Below are positions 33,619 through 45,320 of a DNA stretch of 64,000 bases, in pieces; the stretch's first letter is position 1; every line of letters begins with the position of its first letter. This DNA is from Poa pratensis (Eukaryota; Streptophyta; Magnoliopsida; Poales; Poaceae). The notes below the pieces were generated by a model. It was not told the DNA's origin. It was given only the letters and a program-made list of their open reading frames with translations, and made no database searches. A program made the position numbers and the translations under genes. Location: contig CAMZMU010000111.1 in the NCBI GenBank assembly GCA_947311845.1, positions 17,001,362 to 17,065,361 on the forward strand, given 5' to 3'.

Positions 33619-35147
33619 AGCACAAGTTTGTGAAGAGAGATCTGATACGAAATAATAATATATAAAACCACGGATTATGTTGTCTACGCATGCACATCCA
33701 TAATTAACTAGCTAGAATCAAGTGAGCAAATCAAAGAGCATTTTCTAGTGCCAGCCACAGAACCTGCTTAGCTCATCGATCATCAGGGCGTTTTGCTTCG
33801 GAATAATTAGACGCATACATTTCAGCAAGCTTGCTAATTATCAACTAGTTTAAATGGCTGATGAGTTGGGTCGATCATCAGGGGTAGCTTTTGAAGCGAG
33901 CTCTCATTTTGACTTCGCTTTTGTCAGGTCTGTGTGCCTGTGCTGCCGCGCATTTTTCTTTTCAAAAGATAGGCAGTGTCATGGCGTGTGCGTGTTTGCC
34001 GAGGTAAAACCACAGGGAATTCATAGGGATCATGAGTGTAAAGTAACAACACACCTAACTCATCGCTTCGCAAATCCCGTCGATCTAGTCCCTCTAGCTC
34101 CCCGCTTTTCTCCATCACTAGCATGGTTTCTTCACTGGAGAACCGAAGGAATCTCTGCAGCTGCCATGGCTATAGCAGCTACCGCTGTTAACCGGAGATC
34201 CCTCTCTCTCTCTCTCTCTCTCTCGTTTATCACTTTATGGCCGGGCGGGGATGCAATGCAGCCTCCGACCTCAAAACAGCAGCTTTTGGTATGTGTGATC
34301 GGATTTTGTGCCTACTGTGTGTAGTGTCATAGTGTTCTCTGTGTGTGCGATGCGTATTGCACCTACTTTTTTTTTTCTCTCGCAGGCATGCATGCCACAA
34401 AATTCTTTTGCTCCCCGGCCTTCACTGTAGCCCTTTTTCAGAAAGTTTTGTGTCTCAACTTTCATCCTCGCCTGTCGCGCTGCTGCAGTGCCGCTGCTGC
34501 TGCTGCCCCTTGATCTCCTTTCCCCGCCTCGAGATCGGCAGAGCTAGCTAGGGCGGCATGATTTACGTTTGATGGACCGATGATGGTCGTTCATTGCGGA
34601 ATTCTGCACCGCGGATCGATCATCCATCATTTCCACTTACCCGGAAATGTATCGCCAAGGATTACTACGCCGTCATGAATTTACACCCATGAGTGCTGCG
34701 CCGTACAGATTGAATACTGAAGAAAAGTGCAATGGCGCCTAACAGGGTATGGTAGGGATATCAGGGAATCATATGGGGATTAGTTTAGTTGAACTGTGAG
34801 GTTGCAATTCATGTCTTTCCTGCTAACATTCCTAGGCAGGTTTTGTCTTCCTCTAGGCCACTGTAATGAGATTAGAAGACTCTAATGATTTTAAATTAGA
34901 TCAGCAGCTGGGTGGTCCTTGCTGCTCTGATATGGTTAGTGCGGTTGATACTCCGTGCACTTAGGCTCTTAAACTATATGGAGAATATTTATTAGGACCT
35001 ATTTGTATAATACAGGATGGTGTTGGCTTGGCATTATGTATGCACTTGCTCACAACCAGCAGAGAATAATCTTGCCTCCTCAGGACAGAAAACGTGTATC
35101 TTGCCACCTTTTTAACTAATCATGCAGCTACCAGGACAGAAAATAGT
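33619..35147. other. Intergenic; microsatellites only
   Basis: No gene recognised. Contains a (CT)n microsatellite (34202-34224) and short GCTGCTGCC-type repeats (34480-34505). The open frame at 33854-34324 has no family signature. Confidence 0.45.
34202..34224. repeat. (CT)n microsatellite
   Basis: About eleven perfect CT units. Confidence 0.9.
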
Positions 35148-36265
35148 TATCCAACGTAGTGAGAGATAGCTCCGTTACTTTCACAAGCATTGCACTCCAT
35201 TTCAACAACCGAAGTCAATAATCAAGCGATTATAGCGATGAAGGGTAACTTGGCACCACGACCGGATGGCCTTCGGGTTTCTTTCTTCCAAATTTTCGGG
35301 AGCGTATTGAGGCGCCTTCCCTTGTCTGTCGAGGTGGCCGTGACTTGACCCTCCACACGGGCCATTTCCATGAACATCATTCCTTATTCCACGGGCCGAC
35401 CTTGACTTGGACCTCTACACTTTGGAAAGCTTCATTGCCTATGAAGATTAAGATCTTCATCTGGTAGCTGCTTTGGGGCCGCCTTCCCTTGGTTGTCGAG
35501 GTGGCAAGGCGGCACAGGCCCGGGTGATGGACTTCGCCCTCTTTGTGTAGTCCCCGAATCCGGGACTCGTATCTTCTTCTCATGTCCCGCGGCCCGCTTC
35601 CTATGGGTCCATGAGGCTCTAGGATCTGAGTGGAAGGCCTTGGACCTTGGCGAGTTTCTGAAAGCTCAGGCAAACCTTACTGGTAGGAGGGTGCGTTTAA
35701 GGTTAGTGTTCGTGGAAATGACCTGTAACCCTGGACTATTCGAAAAAAGATGGTTATTGAACATGTCTCCTTCGGGCTTCTGAGTTTGTGTTTACATCTT
35801 TGGCATTCTTACAGCAGTAGCACCTGCTCTGTAGGCAGCAAGACAAAGATTTTGGCTGGACGACATGATTGATGATATTCTCGTGGCAACACGCTATCTC
35901 GCTTCGCCTCTTAGCCGTTGAGCTCCTTACTCTCTTGAGAGTTGAGAGTTGTATAGCTACGTTTTTCTTTCCAGTAGGACACGTTTGTGTTGTTGCCACC
36001 TTACATTTCTTTTTTATTGCTTTATTCATAGTGTTGCAAAAGCCTATTTCGGGGAACATAGTTATCCAAATTAGTGAGATATATCTTTGTTACTTTCACA
36101 CTTAAACTCTTTGTATGAATGTGATTGCTTTATTATTAAAGCGAGGCAAAAGCCAATTTTATGGAAAAATTGTTATCCAAATTAGTCAGAAATATCTTTG
36201 TTACTTTCGCAAGCACTGCATTCCCTTTCAGCAACCAAAGTTACCAAAAAGTCAATTAGCCAAAA
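35148..36265. repeat. Three dispersed direct repeats around the LINE remnant
   Basis: TTATCCAA(C/A)(G/T)TAGT.AGA.ATA is followed by a TTACTTTC(A/G)CAAGCA-type block at 35148-35215, 36062-36103 (partial) and 36171-36240. Copies 1 and 3 extend about 75 bp with the same order. They bracket the LINE remnant and suggest a duplication of the insertion site or of the LINE 3' end. Confidence 0.6.
35236..35780 (+). pseudogene. Internally deleted LINE ORF2 remnant
   Basis: The first part (35238 on) reads MKGNLAPRPDGLRVSFFQIF, matching the reverse transcriptase motif of plant LINEs (usually K.N.APGPDGF). The frame then jumps to the zinc-binding region found after the reverse transcriptase: LWKASLPMKIKIFIW (with a stop after it), then PLCVVPESGTRIFFSCPAARF. 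The catalytic middle of the reverse transcriptase is missing, so a large internal deletion has joined the two parts. Several stops and frame changes make it a pseudogene. Confidence 0.8.
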
Positions 36266-36714
36266 TTGTTTCTTGAGCAGCTAGCATGATCTGTTTCCCC
36301 TTAATTAAACATTCGTGTCATCTTAGCAGCAGGGATAGCCACTTAACCAGAATCATTAAAGTGGAACTGATTAGTTAGCCAATCGATGTTATAGCCAAGT
36401 GGATGATCGATTCTTTAATTATTTTCTGTATCGCAAAGATGATGGGACGTAAGTTAAAGCTTTCCTTTCCACGGAAAAGGGAATTATTACGCCCCAGATC
36501 ATCATCAGTGTCCTTAATCCACTTTTAAGAAAAGGAAACAGAAACAGCCTCTGGCTAACACAGCTGGAACAATGAGTGGAGCTGACCCTTTAGATGACAA
36601 CCCGGCCTACTTAACAGGTAGGAGTAAGTGCTAGCTCAGGGTATAATTGCCCTATATGATGTTATGTATACATGATCACTTACACAGTTTTAAAGCTGAA
36701 GATGGAGTACATAT

Positions 36715-37455
36715 ATTTTAAGTACAAGGCAAAAGCTTTGCCTATTTCATTAATTAAGAGAGAAGTTTGGTTACAATAGCAAGCCAAAGGCCTGGATAAA
36801 AAGTCTACTCTCGCGGCATGAGAGAGCACAAGTGCTTTGCCCCGACAACACCCCAAAGTGCGGCGTTATGCTTAATACAAGAAATAACCGAAAGAGGCAT
36901 GGATGCGACATTACGGAAAACACGGGCATTACGCTCGTTCCAAATTTCCCAAGCGACGCGAAGGACTAAGGAAGCAACACCCTTGCGCCGATGGCCGAGG
37001 GCTCCGGTGGTGGCACACGACCACTCCTTCACCGTGGTGTGAGCGCTCCATTGGGAGATGTCGAAGGCATCCAATCCGAGCCAATCTTTGAGAGCTTTTC
37101 AAATGCGGAGAGAGTACCTACATTGAAACATGAGGTGCGCCGCGGTCTCCGGCTCCCTTTTGCATAGTTGGCACAAGCCACAATTTGGCCACCCTCGTCG
37201 CGCGAGACGATCCGCCGTCCACACTCTATTTTGTAGGATCAACCAAGCGAAGAATTTGCATTTGGGAGGAGCCCAATTCCTCCAAACCGCCGGTTTCATG
37301 ATGGATATGGTTGCGGGAGGCTCGAATTGCGCCAAGTAAGCCGAATCCGCGGAGTATTTCCCGTTGTTGGTTAGCTTCCAAGTGATCGCGTCCACGGTAT
37401 CCTCCTCAAGTTGCACCTCTGAATCTTGCTCCATAGCTACTAATGCCGCTATCAT
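36715..37455 (-). pseudogene. 5'-truncated LINE ORF2 C-terminus, minus strand
   Basis: The minus frame 37099-37455 encodes the reverse-transcriptase zinc-binding domain: WRNWAPPKCKFFAWLILQNR, then RRGWPNCGLCQLCKREPETA and HLMFQC, with the C-x2-C-H-C ligand pattern intact. After a stop (about 37099) the second frame (36805-37074) continues with LVLRVAWEIWNERNARVFRN, the usual end of plant LINE ORF2. Polymerase and endonuclease parts are missing. The 3' end lies near 36715 without a clear poly(A) tail. Confidence 0.85.
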
Positions 37456-38157
37456 GTGAGGTATTCATGCTCAAGTCGAGCTTGGGTGAAGGCAGGCAGC
37501 AGGCAGGAACCAAGGCGGCAAATTAAGGACGATCGATCCAGCATATGGTCGTAGTAGGCATGCAGGTCGCGCGTTGAGCGAAAGCGGCATGATTGCTCCC
37601 GCCACCGGCCCTGGAACACGATGATGAACGAGAAAAGTGAAAGACGAGTGTCTTGTGCCGCGTCGCGCTCGAATGAGTTAATCGACGAGCATGCGTGCAT
37701 GCATGCAAGATAATTGACGATGGTGTCGATGGTGACATGAGCTTACTTGTATATTCGGGTCCAATATCGGGCGCCACCTGCATCTGCCATTGCCAATCAC
37801 TACACCGTGCACGAGACGATAGGGGCGGAGACGTCGCGATCGGTCCAAGTGGAGAGATGGCCGGGCATGGGCAGCATCATGTCAGGGCGAGCAACAGCGA
37901 CGGGACGGTACGGCCGACCGCGCCGCCCGCGAGGCATCAGGCTACCGGCGCGCGGCATTTGACGAGCAGCTCCCGGATGGGCGGACCGCCGGCCGCGCGC
38001 CCATCGGTGGTCAGGCTTCAGGCGCATGCATGCATCATTCTATCCAGCTGCAGCTGCGTGCTCCCGCCTGGGGATTCGGCCTCCCATCCATCCGTGTTCA
38101 CCCTCGACCCGCCCGCTCCTACCCGCGGGGTTGGAATGGAAACGTCTCCCTCTTCCT
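37456..38157. other. No gene recognised
   Basis: GC-rich DNA with open frames on both strands (such as 37695-38246) that lack any family signature. Confidence 0.45.
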
Positions 38158-38323
38158 CGTTCGCGCGGAATCTCCAACGCGCTGACCCAAAACACACCTC
38201 AACCGGCGGACATCAAATATCTGGATGTGTTCGTCCGTTTACGTAGTGTAACCAATGCAACGGACGTTTCTTCTTTTATTCATATATAGTAGCAGGCCAC
38301 GAAAGGTCTTTTTTGATTAATAG

Positions 38324-38420
38324 GGGTGAATAGCTCCTATGCGACGTCTTTGTAGCTAATTGGCTGCAGAGCGACATCGTTCGCAATAATAGCTGTGGTG
38401 CGACATCTCTTTGCGCAGAA
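38324..38420 (+). repeat. Left terminal inverted repeat of the MULE
   Basis: GGGTGAATAGCTCCTATGCG, then GAGCGACATCGTTCGCAATA and GTGGTGCGACATC, match the inverted right end in order with gaps. Confidence 0.75.
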
Positions 38421-38474
38421 ATAGCCCAGGCACGACATGGCCGTTAATTCATTATCCCCACGCAGTAAACCCCG

Positions 38475-39269
38475 TTGACCGTTACATGGATTAGTTTATT
38501 ACGAGTGGGACCTCACACGTGCTCTGTAGCGGTGGGAATAGCTCCTATGCGACATCTGCCTCTGTTCGTGCCCGTTCGTGGGGGAACAATCTCTGCCACG
38601 CGCCGGCGTCCCTTGGAGCTCACTCCTGTCCTGTCGTCTCGGCTTCTCCGGGCTGGAGGAAATCATCCTTGCGACGGCGGTAGATGGAGCGGCGCGAGAA
38701 GAGAAGCGGCAATCGGAGTCGAGCAGGCGGGCGGCGACGCAGGGCTTGCGGTCGCAATCGCAGGTAAGGGCGACGAGGGAGGGTGGAGGATGGGGTGGTG
38801 CGGGTACACGGTCGCAGAGGAGACCGGCGGCCCGATTCGTGACTCGGGCAGCGGCGAGGGATTCAACCTATCGTCTTTGCAAGCGATACCGTATTTCGGT
38901 GGGGCAGGTGTTGAAGCAAGCGTGGCAGCGTCACGGCTACGGCGGCAAGGGTTTTCCACTTTGCCGTCATTCGCCGCCGAGGGCGAGACAGAGGTACCCG
39001 AGGTTTGCCTCGATGCGCAACATTGCTGCGGGCGACCAGAGCAGCTCGGGCCGGAGCTCATCGAGCAGGATTTCAGAACGCTCAACCCCGAGCCTGGACT
39101 TCGAAGTAGCGGTGAGCCTAGAGGATTTCAGTCAAGTTTCCGGGCTGGCGGAGGACAGATTGGTGTGCTCAGAAATTCTCTGCGAGATGAAATTGAGCTA
39201 GAGGAATCAGCTACAGAGACAGCTCCAGGGCCACGGCGTTCGGAGGGAAGATGGACGCTGGAAGAATGA
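38475..39269 (+). other. Open frame in the GC-rich left part of the MULE, coding status unclear
   Basis: A 264-codon frame with the second frame (38578-39201) also open over the same stretch. No domain or motif is recognised and the composition is arginine-, glycine- and serine-rich, as random GC-rich DNA would give. It could be captured host 5' sequence (a GTAAGG donor-like site at 38764 fits an exon border). Confidence 0.25.
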
Positions 39270-40074
39270 GCTGCAGACTGTAGTCCGGAAGTCTGGTGAA
39301 TTTTGTTAGCTGCCTGAAACTCTTTCAGGCAGTGTTTGCCCAGCGCTGGGAGCGTGTGGGGGAGTACTTTTGTGAACTGGCCATGTAATCACCATGTCGA
39401 ACACCTTGGGGGCGTGCTCTGGACATGCCGATGTTGGTATTCGCACGTTCTTATGTTCACCATGTCCAACACTTTTGTGAAATCTTGTCAACTAGGTAGA
39501 GGCTTATAAAAGATGTCATCTATAGACAATGATTTACTTCTTTATTTACCAAGTGGTAAATAAAGTGCCATTTGTCACTATAAAAGATGTCATCTATTGA
39601 AGCATTTTTTGTTTGAATGTATCTAGATCTTGTTTATCAATTGGAGTTGTTAGTATATGACAAAGTAAGAACATGTGCACTGGTTTTTTCATTTTTTGAT
39701 TTTTTTTTTGAATTTTTTATGCTTATTTTAAAATCGGTCAGACCCAAATTTGACCAACATTTAAACAAGTTTGAACTCATTTGAAAGTGTGCACATGAAA
39801 TAAGTTTAAGACATGAACATGAACAATTTTAATACATGAACATGAAATATATTTTGAATGTATTTGAATTAGTTATGCTAAACCGCAAGTGCACAAGTTT
39901 TTTTTAGTTTTGTTTTTTGAATATGTCAAACACGCATTGGCCACGGCCCAAATGGTGTTTTTTTTTCTATTCTCACCACCTCGCCACGGCCGAACGGCAC
40001 GGCCCAACCAACTAAGGCCCAAACGCCTCGCCACGGCCCAATACCACGGCCCAATGCCACGCGTTCTTATCCGC

Positions 40075-41835
40075 TGATGCATGTAAAATGCATACATGAA
40101 CTTTGCACTATATCACACATATTCCAATCATATTTACATCATATAAGGGTTATATTACTGTTATTTAATGATTTTAGGAAATAAATCAATTGTTTCCTAT
40201 TTTTATGGAATTAACCCTGCGCAGGCAGAAAACCCTATTTCTTTCCTTTTATGTTTCAGGAACCCAAACGTCGTCCAAAAATTATGGAAAAATACAGGCG
40301 TCAGTATTTTGGAAGGAGGAAGACCTCGGAGCGAAGGAAGCAAGCAAACGGAGGCCAGAAGGCCGAAAGGGGGTGGCCCACGCGACCGTGGCCGCGTGGG
40401 GCCCACTCATTTGGCCCTCGTGGCTCCGCCGCCATCGATCTTTCGTCCACCGACTCCGTCTTGACCTAAAAACGCCAATTAAAAAAGTCCCCTGGCGTTT
40501 CGCGAAGGGAGCGCCGCACAAACACAGAAACACCGAAACGGAGATCAGGAGCTGCAGATTGGAGGGGGAAAACTCCGGCGGGGCGCTGCCGGTGTGGTCT
40601 CCATCTTCTCCATCGACTTCTCCGCCGTCTCCATGATGAAGAGGGAGTAGTCCACCTCTGGACTATGGGTTTGTGGAAGTAACTTATGTATCTCTCCTCT
40701 CTTGAGCTTCACTAATTAGTACTGTATGAGCTGCTGAACATGATTACGGTCATATTTGTAATACCTATGTGGTGGATCTTTCTATGAGTTAATATATGTT
40801 TAAGATTGCAATGTTTGTTTCAGTTATGAGTATAGATGCATATTATGTACCCCGTTCTTGTCTACTTGTTAAGATCAAGCATGTTTATGAGAGCGTGTGT
40901 GGGGGAACGTGTGCATTAGTTGGAGTAACGGGGAGTGGTGAGTGCGGTAAGCTGACAACTTAATATCGCGATCCACTTGGGTGTTTACCTTACTTTGTTA
41001 CCTCATTAGGGATAAACTAAAATACCATGCTGCAAGGGTTGAGGGTGACCAAGCTTCTTCCTGTGACTAGATCCAGCATGTTCTTATTTTCACTTCATGT
41101 CATGAAACTTATTGCTATACTCTGAGTCATCTTAATTACTGAGATGTTATGATTTGGTTCGCATCTTGGTGCAGTATAAGAGAGACTAATAACCAAAAGG
41201 TCTCTATGTTAGGACGTGATGCCCATATATCTAAGTAACTTGTTATCAAACTTTGTGTTGCAATCTCATATGTTAACTCTGTGTGTGTTCCATTGTCTGC
41301 CACTTTATAAAGAGAGAGTGCATTTGTGAAACCATGAACCCCGGTCCATTTTTAATCATAAGAAACATCTTTCCAACACCATATACCACTTTTCCATTTT
41401 CAGCCATCATTAAATCCGAAAATACAAAAATACTTTTCATCTTGCATACATCATTAAAAAACCCAAAAATATCATTTACCATTGCATCCACCACCATTGC
41501 ATATTTATTTCCTGTTTGCATTGCATAACTATCTTGATTTCATTCTTACACCTTGTGCTTGACAACCACAGGTGAGGTTGAGGACCAAAACATTTAACTT
41601 TGTTTTGTAGGTAACCAAAAGAAGGATAAGAAGATATATCTTCACTACTGATTCCCCGAGAGTTCGATATTAAACCCTCGAGTCACCCCTCGTGGGGAAA
41701 ACACGTCTTCCACTACTACACACTCTGCACTTGGAGTCTCAACCTAACCCATTTAATTTTGACGCAGGTAACTACGCACCGAAGATCAACAAAGTGTTTT
41801 CTGGCGTCGTAGATCAACCTCTTCAAGGGCCATCA
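40075..41835 (+). mobile_element. Solo LTR of a Ty3/gypsy family (plus orientation)
   Basis: 1,761 bp from TGATGCATG to GGGCCATCA, flanked by the perfect 5-bp duplication TCCGC (40070-40074 and 41836-41840). It is the same LTR, in opposite orientation, as those of the complete element at 53515-60778. No internal region remains, so unequal recombination between two LTRs removed it. It lies about 113 bp upstream of the ORF at 41949 and so separates that ORF from its original promoter region. Confidence 0.95.
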
Positions 41836-41948
41836 TCCGCCCATTTTTCCCCACTCACTCGCCGCTCCCACTGTCGCCGCCGCTCCCACTTGCTCGCCGC
41901 CGGCGACCAATCCACCTCCAGCTGCAGATCTAGCACCGCGTAGCCACA

Positions 41949-42311
41949 ATGTTTAGGAGGAGGGGTTCAAACGCGGGCCGCGGTGGCCATTCCGGTGGCG
42001 GTAACCGCTCCGACGAGGACGACGAAGAGTTCGTCCTTCCGGACGATTTGCCGCCGATTCCGCCAGGCGGGTGCCGCATCACGCGCGGCGGCCGCACCGG
42101 CACCTGCAGCTTCCGCGTCCTCCTCGACGTCGTGTTGCCAGCATGGAAAAGGGTGGACGACGCCGACACCGAGCTGGCCGCTACGGAGGAGGCATTCAAG
42201 GCCAGCGAGGAGGGCGCCGAGCAGCGCTTTCGTGTGGCGGTGGACGCGCGGGAGGTCGCCGTGGCCGTCCTCCGCATCGTAGAGCAGGAGGACCTCGGCG
42301 TCGATCCGTAG
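41949..42311 (+). CDS. MULE-borne ORF 1, unknown function (120 aa)
   Basis: Begins MFRRRGSNAGRGGHSGGGNR and continues with an acidic patch SDEDDEEF, a proline-glycine segment and an alanine/glutamate-rich helical second half (ELAATEEAFKASEEGAEQRF). It ends ILRIVEQEDLG-like before a TAG. No known domain is recognised. The leader (TCGCCGCCGGCGACCAA 60-75 bases upstream) and the N-terminus (RRG/WRGG ... RGGHSGGG) match the second ORF at 44739, so the two are paralogues. The frame is intact with strong GC codon bias, which argues for coding. The solo LTR at 40075-41835 sits just upstream and may have silenced or rewired it. Confidence 0.5.
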   Translation: MFRRRGSNAGRGGHSGGGNRSDEDDEEFVLPDDLPPIPPGGCRITRGGRTGTCSFRVLLDVVLPAWKRVDDADTELAATEEAFKASEEGAEQRFRVAVDAREVAVAVLRIVEQEDLGVDP

Positions 42312-42689
42312 ATTGACGACACCGCCGCCGCACCATCGCCGCCAACCGAAGGGCAATTTTTTTAGTTTTTATATTTTTTTATTATTAGAAGTACTATGTA
42401 AAATGGCCGTTTGTGGCCCACCCCCCTAAATATGAATGAAAATGGCTTGTGTGAAACTATTTTGCTATTTTGTACCGGTCGGAAAACTCACCAACGACGT
42501 CGCTGTCCATTAAAAAACATTCACCAAAATGTTGTTCAAACTTGTGCACTTGTTTAAAAGATGATGCACAAGAATTTGCACGAAAAATCCTTCACAAATT
42601 GAACAACCTCAACTGAGGTTGCATAGAGTACGAAGGAGAGAGTAGAGTGTTTGGGGTTTTCAAAATGCAAAATATGGGAAACCTCACCC

Positions 42690-43465
42690 TAGCTTCATTT
42701 TGGAGTGACTAAGAAGGATCCAGCCTTAGTTTTTCATTTTCATGTTTTAAACTTGTTTAAATCTTGGTCAAACTTAGGTTTGACCGAATTCAAAATAATC
42801 ATAAAATATTCAAAAAACATCAAAAAAATGAAAAACCAGTGCACATGTTCTTAGTTTGTCATATGCTAACAACTCCAATTGATAAACAAGGTCTAGATAC
42901 ATTCAAACAAAATATGCTTGAATGTGGTGTGAAATCTCAAATCTCAAACTATGAACTCTCATGTGTGAAGAGATGTGGTTTTGGATTTGCAACATGAAAT
43001 TTACCAAAAACTCACCAAAACTTCATTTTGGAGTGACTAAGAAGGATCCAGGCTTAGTTTTTCATTTTCATGTTTTAAACTTGTTTAAATCCGAATTCAA
43101 AATAATCATAAAATATTCAAAAAACATCAAAAAAATGAAAAATCAGTGCACATGTTCTTAGTTTGTCATATACTAACAACTCCAATTGATAAACAAGGTC
43201 TAGATACATTCAAACAAAATATGCTTAAATGTGGTGTGAAATCTCAAATCTCAAACTATGAAGTCTCATGTGTGAAGAGATGTGGTTTTGGATTTCCAAC
43301 ATGAAATTTTCCAAAAACTCACCAAAGCTTCATTTTGGAGTGACTTAAGAAGGATCCAGGCTTAGTTTTTCATTTTCATGTTTTAAACTTGTTTAAATCT
43401 TGGTCAAACTTAGGTTTTGACCAAATTTGAAATGAGCAAAAAAATTCAAAAAATGAAAAAACCAG
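42690..43465. repeat. Tandem repeat array, units of about 310-330 bp, 2.4 copies
   Basis: Units start at CTTCATTTTGGAGTGACT (42692, 43021, 43328), continue AAGAAGGATCCAG and TTTTCATTTTCATGTTTTAA, then contain GTGCACATGTTCTTAGTTTG and TCCAATTGATAAACAAGG. Part of the unit is present inverted at about 39600-39780 (CCTTG-like TTTATCAATTGGAG, AAGAACATGTGCACTGG). The array therefore forms long inverted repeats with the left part of the MULE. Confidence 0.85.
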
Positions 43466-43770
43466 CCCACATAGTCTTCTTATATACATAATAGATTTGT
43501 AGAACAGTTATTTGGCTGATTTAGACAAGGTCGAAAATAGCTTGATTAGAAATGAGGTTGTTTACCCTACCTTTGAAGCTCCTTTTTAGCACTTTTTTCA
43601 TGAAGGCTCGGATTGACGACCAAGTTAGAACAAACAAGTTTATAGTTTGGAAATCATTGCAAATTGTGTTCTATCTATATAGTGTCATTCCCCATGCTCA
43701 CAATTTGGGGTGTATTTTTGTTAGATGGAGGGTTGTAACTATTACCTCCTAATGGTGGTAGATTTGTCGC

Positions 43771-43845
43771 AAACATGGGCATAGCCTAGTGGTAAGGGTT
43801 GATGCTCACAATTTGGGTGTTGCATTTCCTGTTCTAGTCCAGTAG
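43771..43845 (+). other. tRNA-like / SINE-head-like sequence
   Basis: CATAGCCTAGTGGTAAGG (43780-43797) resembles a pol III A box (TRGCNNAGTGG), and GTTCTAGTCC (43831-43840) a B box (GTTCRANNCC), at about the right distance. It does not fold into an obvious complete tRNA, so it may be the head of a SINE or a decayed tRNA-like segment. Confidence 0.35.
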
Positions 43846-44738
43846 CTCAGTGGGTCTACAATTTTTTTGAATTTTTTTAATCTTTATTTTTTGTCTTCTC
43901 AAAATTCAAATGAGCTCTAAAGGTAGGGTAAACAGCTCCATTCCTAAGCAAGTGTTTTTTTTCACCTTGTCTTAATCAGCCAAAACAAACTCCTAGACTT
44001 GTTTTCTATCTATATAGTGTCATTCTGAAGTCTCACTATTTTTTGAATTAATCTTCATCTAAATTATTTTATTTTGAATAATAATGGTTTATTTGCAAAT
44101 CAAAAAAAACTCAAGTTTAAAAATGAAAATGAAAAACTAAACTCAAGTTTAAAAAAGAAAATGAAAATTAATAATAATGGTTTATTTGCAAATCAAAAAA
44201 ATCTTCATGTTTTTTTTGAATTTTTTATGCTTATTTTAAATTCGGTCAATCCTAAGTTTGACCAACATTATTAAAAATGTACGAAGTGCTTACTAGTGTT
44301 ATCTACACAAGCATGTAACTTTTAATATAGGCATCCTAAAAATATGAAGTAAAATTCTAGTGAAATTCTAGATCTAGGTATTTTATTTCGAATTAAACTG
44401 ACAAAGAACAAAACCTAGGAAAAAAACGCTAACTCTGCCGTATCTAGCACTTTTCTAGGCCCAGTAGCAGGATTCGGCCCGCTAATGTTTTTTCGCTGAT
44501 TTAATTCACGGGACGCCTTTTAACTTTGGGTTGGGCCACGGCCAACGTACTAATCCCTTTCTCATGCACGGCCAAGCCCATTTTTTTCCACCGCGTCGCG
44601 TTCCTCTCTCCTATTTATCCACACAAATGTGTCGTACCCTAGCTATTCTCACCCACTCCAGATCTGCGCAACTCTCGCCGCCGGCGACCAAAACCACGCA
44701 ATCCAGCCCCGCCGCCGCAGATCAAGCCCCGCCGTGCG

Positions 44739-45320
44739 ATGATGATGTGGCGCGGAGGTTCCAGCTCACGCGGCGGCCATTCCGGCGGCGGATCTGACGA
44801 GGAGCGGAAGCGGAATGGGCGGAAGCGGCCGGCGCCCGCCTCTGACCCCGAACGGGCGCGTCGGGTTGCTTCCGACGGCGGTCGGAAGCGCGGCGCCCGC
44901 AACTACACCAACTACGAGATCGCGGCGCCGCCTGCGTACGCCCGGCGCGCCGTCGACGAGTACGACCGCCAGATGGAGATGGCGGCGGCGCGAGGCAGCC
45001 GCTACGAGCCGGGCGGAAGCTCCTCCGGCGTGGGGAGCTCCGCCATTGCACGAGCACCGCTGCCGCCGCCGAAGAGGGAGGAGGAGGAGCAGCAGGGCTT
45101 GGCACCGCGCGCCGGGCGCGTCGGCCTTCTTCCGGGAGACTACGTCGACGATGGCGACCTCGACTGGGTCACCGCCGAGCTGATGGAGCGCACCAAGGAC
45201 GAGCAGCAGCAGCTCGTCGCCCGCCGGCAGATGGAAGAGGAGCTCAACGAGTTCCGCTTCCGCCATGCTATCGAGGAGTCCCTCGCCGACATGCCGTGGG
45301 GCGCCTCCGACTCCGACTGA
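44739..45320 (+). CDS. MULE-borne ORF 2, unknown function (193 aa)
   Basis: Begins MMMWRGGSSSRGGHSGGGSD followed by a basic stretch (KRNGRKRPAP, a possible nuclear targeting signal), an YTNYEIAAPPAYARRAVDEY segment, a proline-rich linker and PLPPPKREEEEQQ. The C-terminus is a charged helix with coiled-coil character (LMERTKDEQQQLVARRQMEE, then FRFRHAIEESLADMPWG) and ends SDSD. No catalytic domain is recognised. The N-terminus and leader match the ORF at 41949, and the C-terminal EESL style recalls the broken ORF at 46119-48567. The frame is intact with GC-rich codon use and a CCAAT-poor but AT-rich upstream region. It is a candidate cargo gene of the MULE. Confidence 0.55.
   Translation: MMMWRGGSSSRGGHSGGGSDEERKRNGRKRPAPASDPERARRVASDGGRKRGARNYTNYEIAAPPAYARRAVDEYDRQMEMAAARGSRYEPGGSSSGVGSSAIARAPLPPPKREEEEQQGLAPRAGRVGLLPGDYVDDGDLDWVTAELMERTKDEQQQLVARRQMEEELNEFRFRHAIEESLADMPWGASDSD

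Noticed and set aside
40168..40636. Recurrent arginine-rich ORFs in the LTRs (also about 47807, 54667, 60211)
   Set aside because: Same explanation: LTR promoter and leader sequence, frames vary between copies through small indels.
41273..41528. Recurrent 81-82-codon ORFs on both strands, also at 46915, 53821 and 59287
   Set aside because: They repeat because they lie in the same LTR four times; overlapping on both strands, no protein family.
42690..43465. Tandem units as a CRISPR-like array or centromeric satellite
   Set aside because: Plant nuclear context, units over 300 bp, only 2.4 copies and no spacers.
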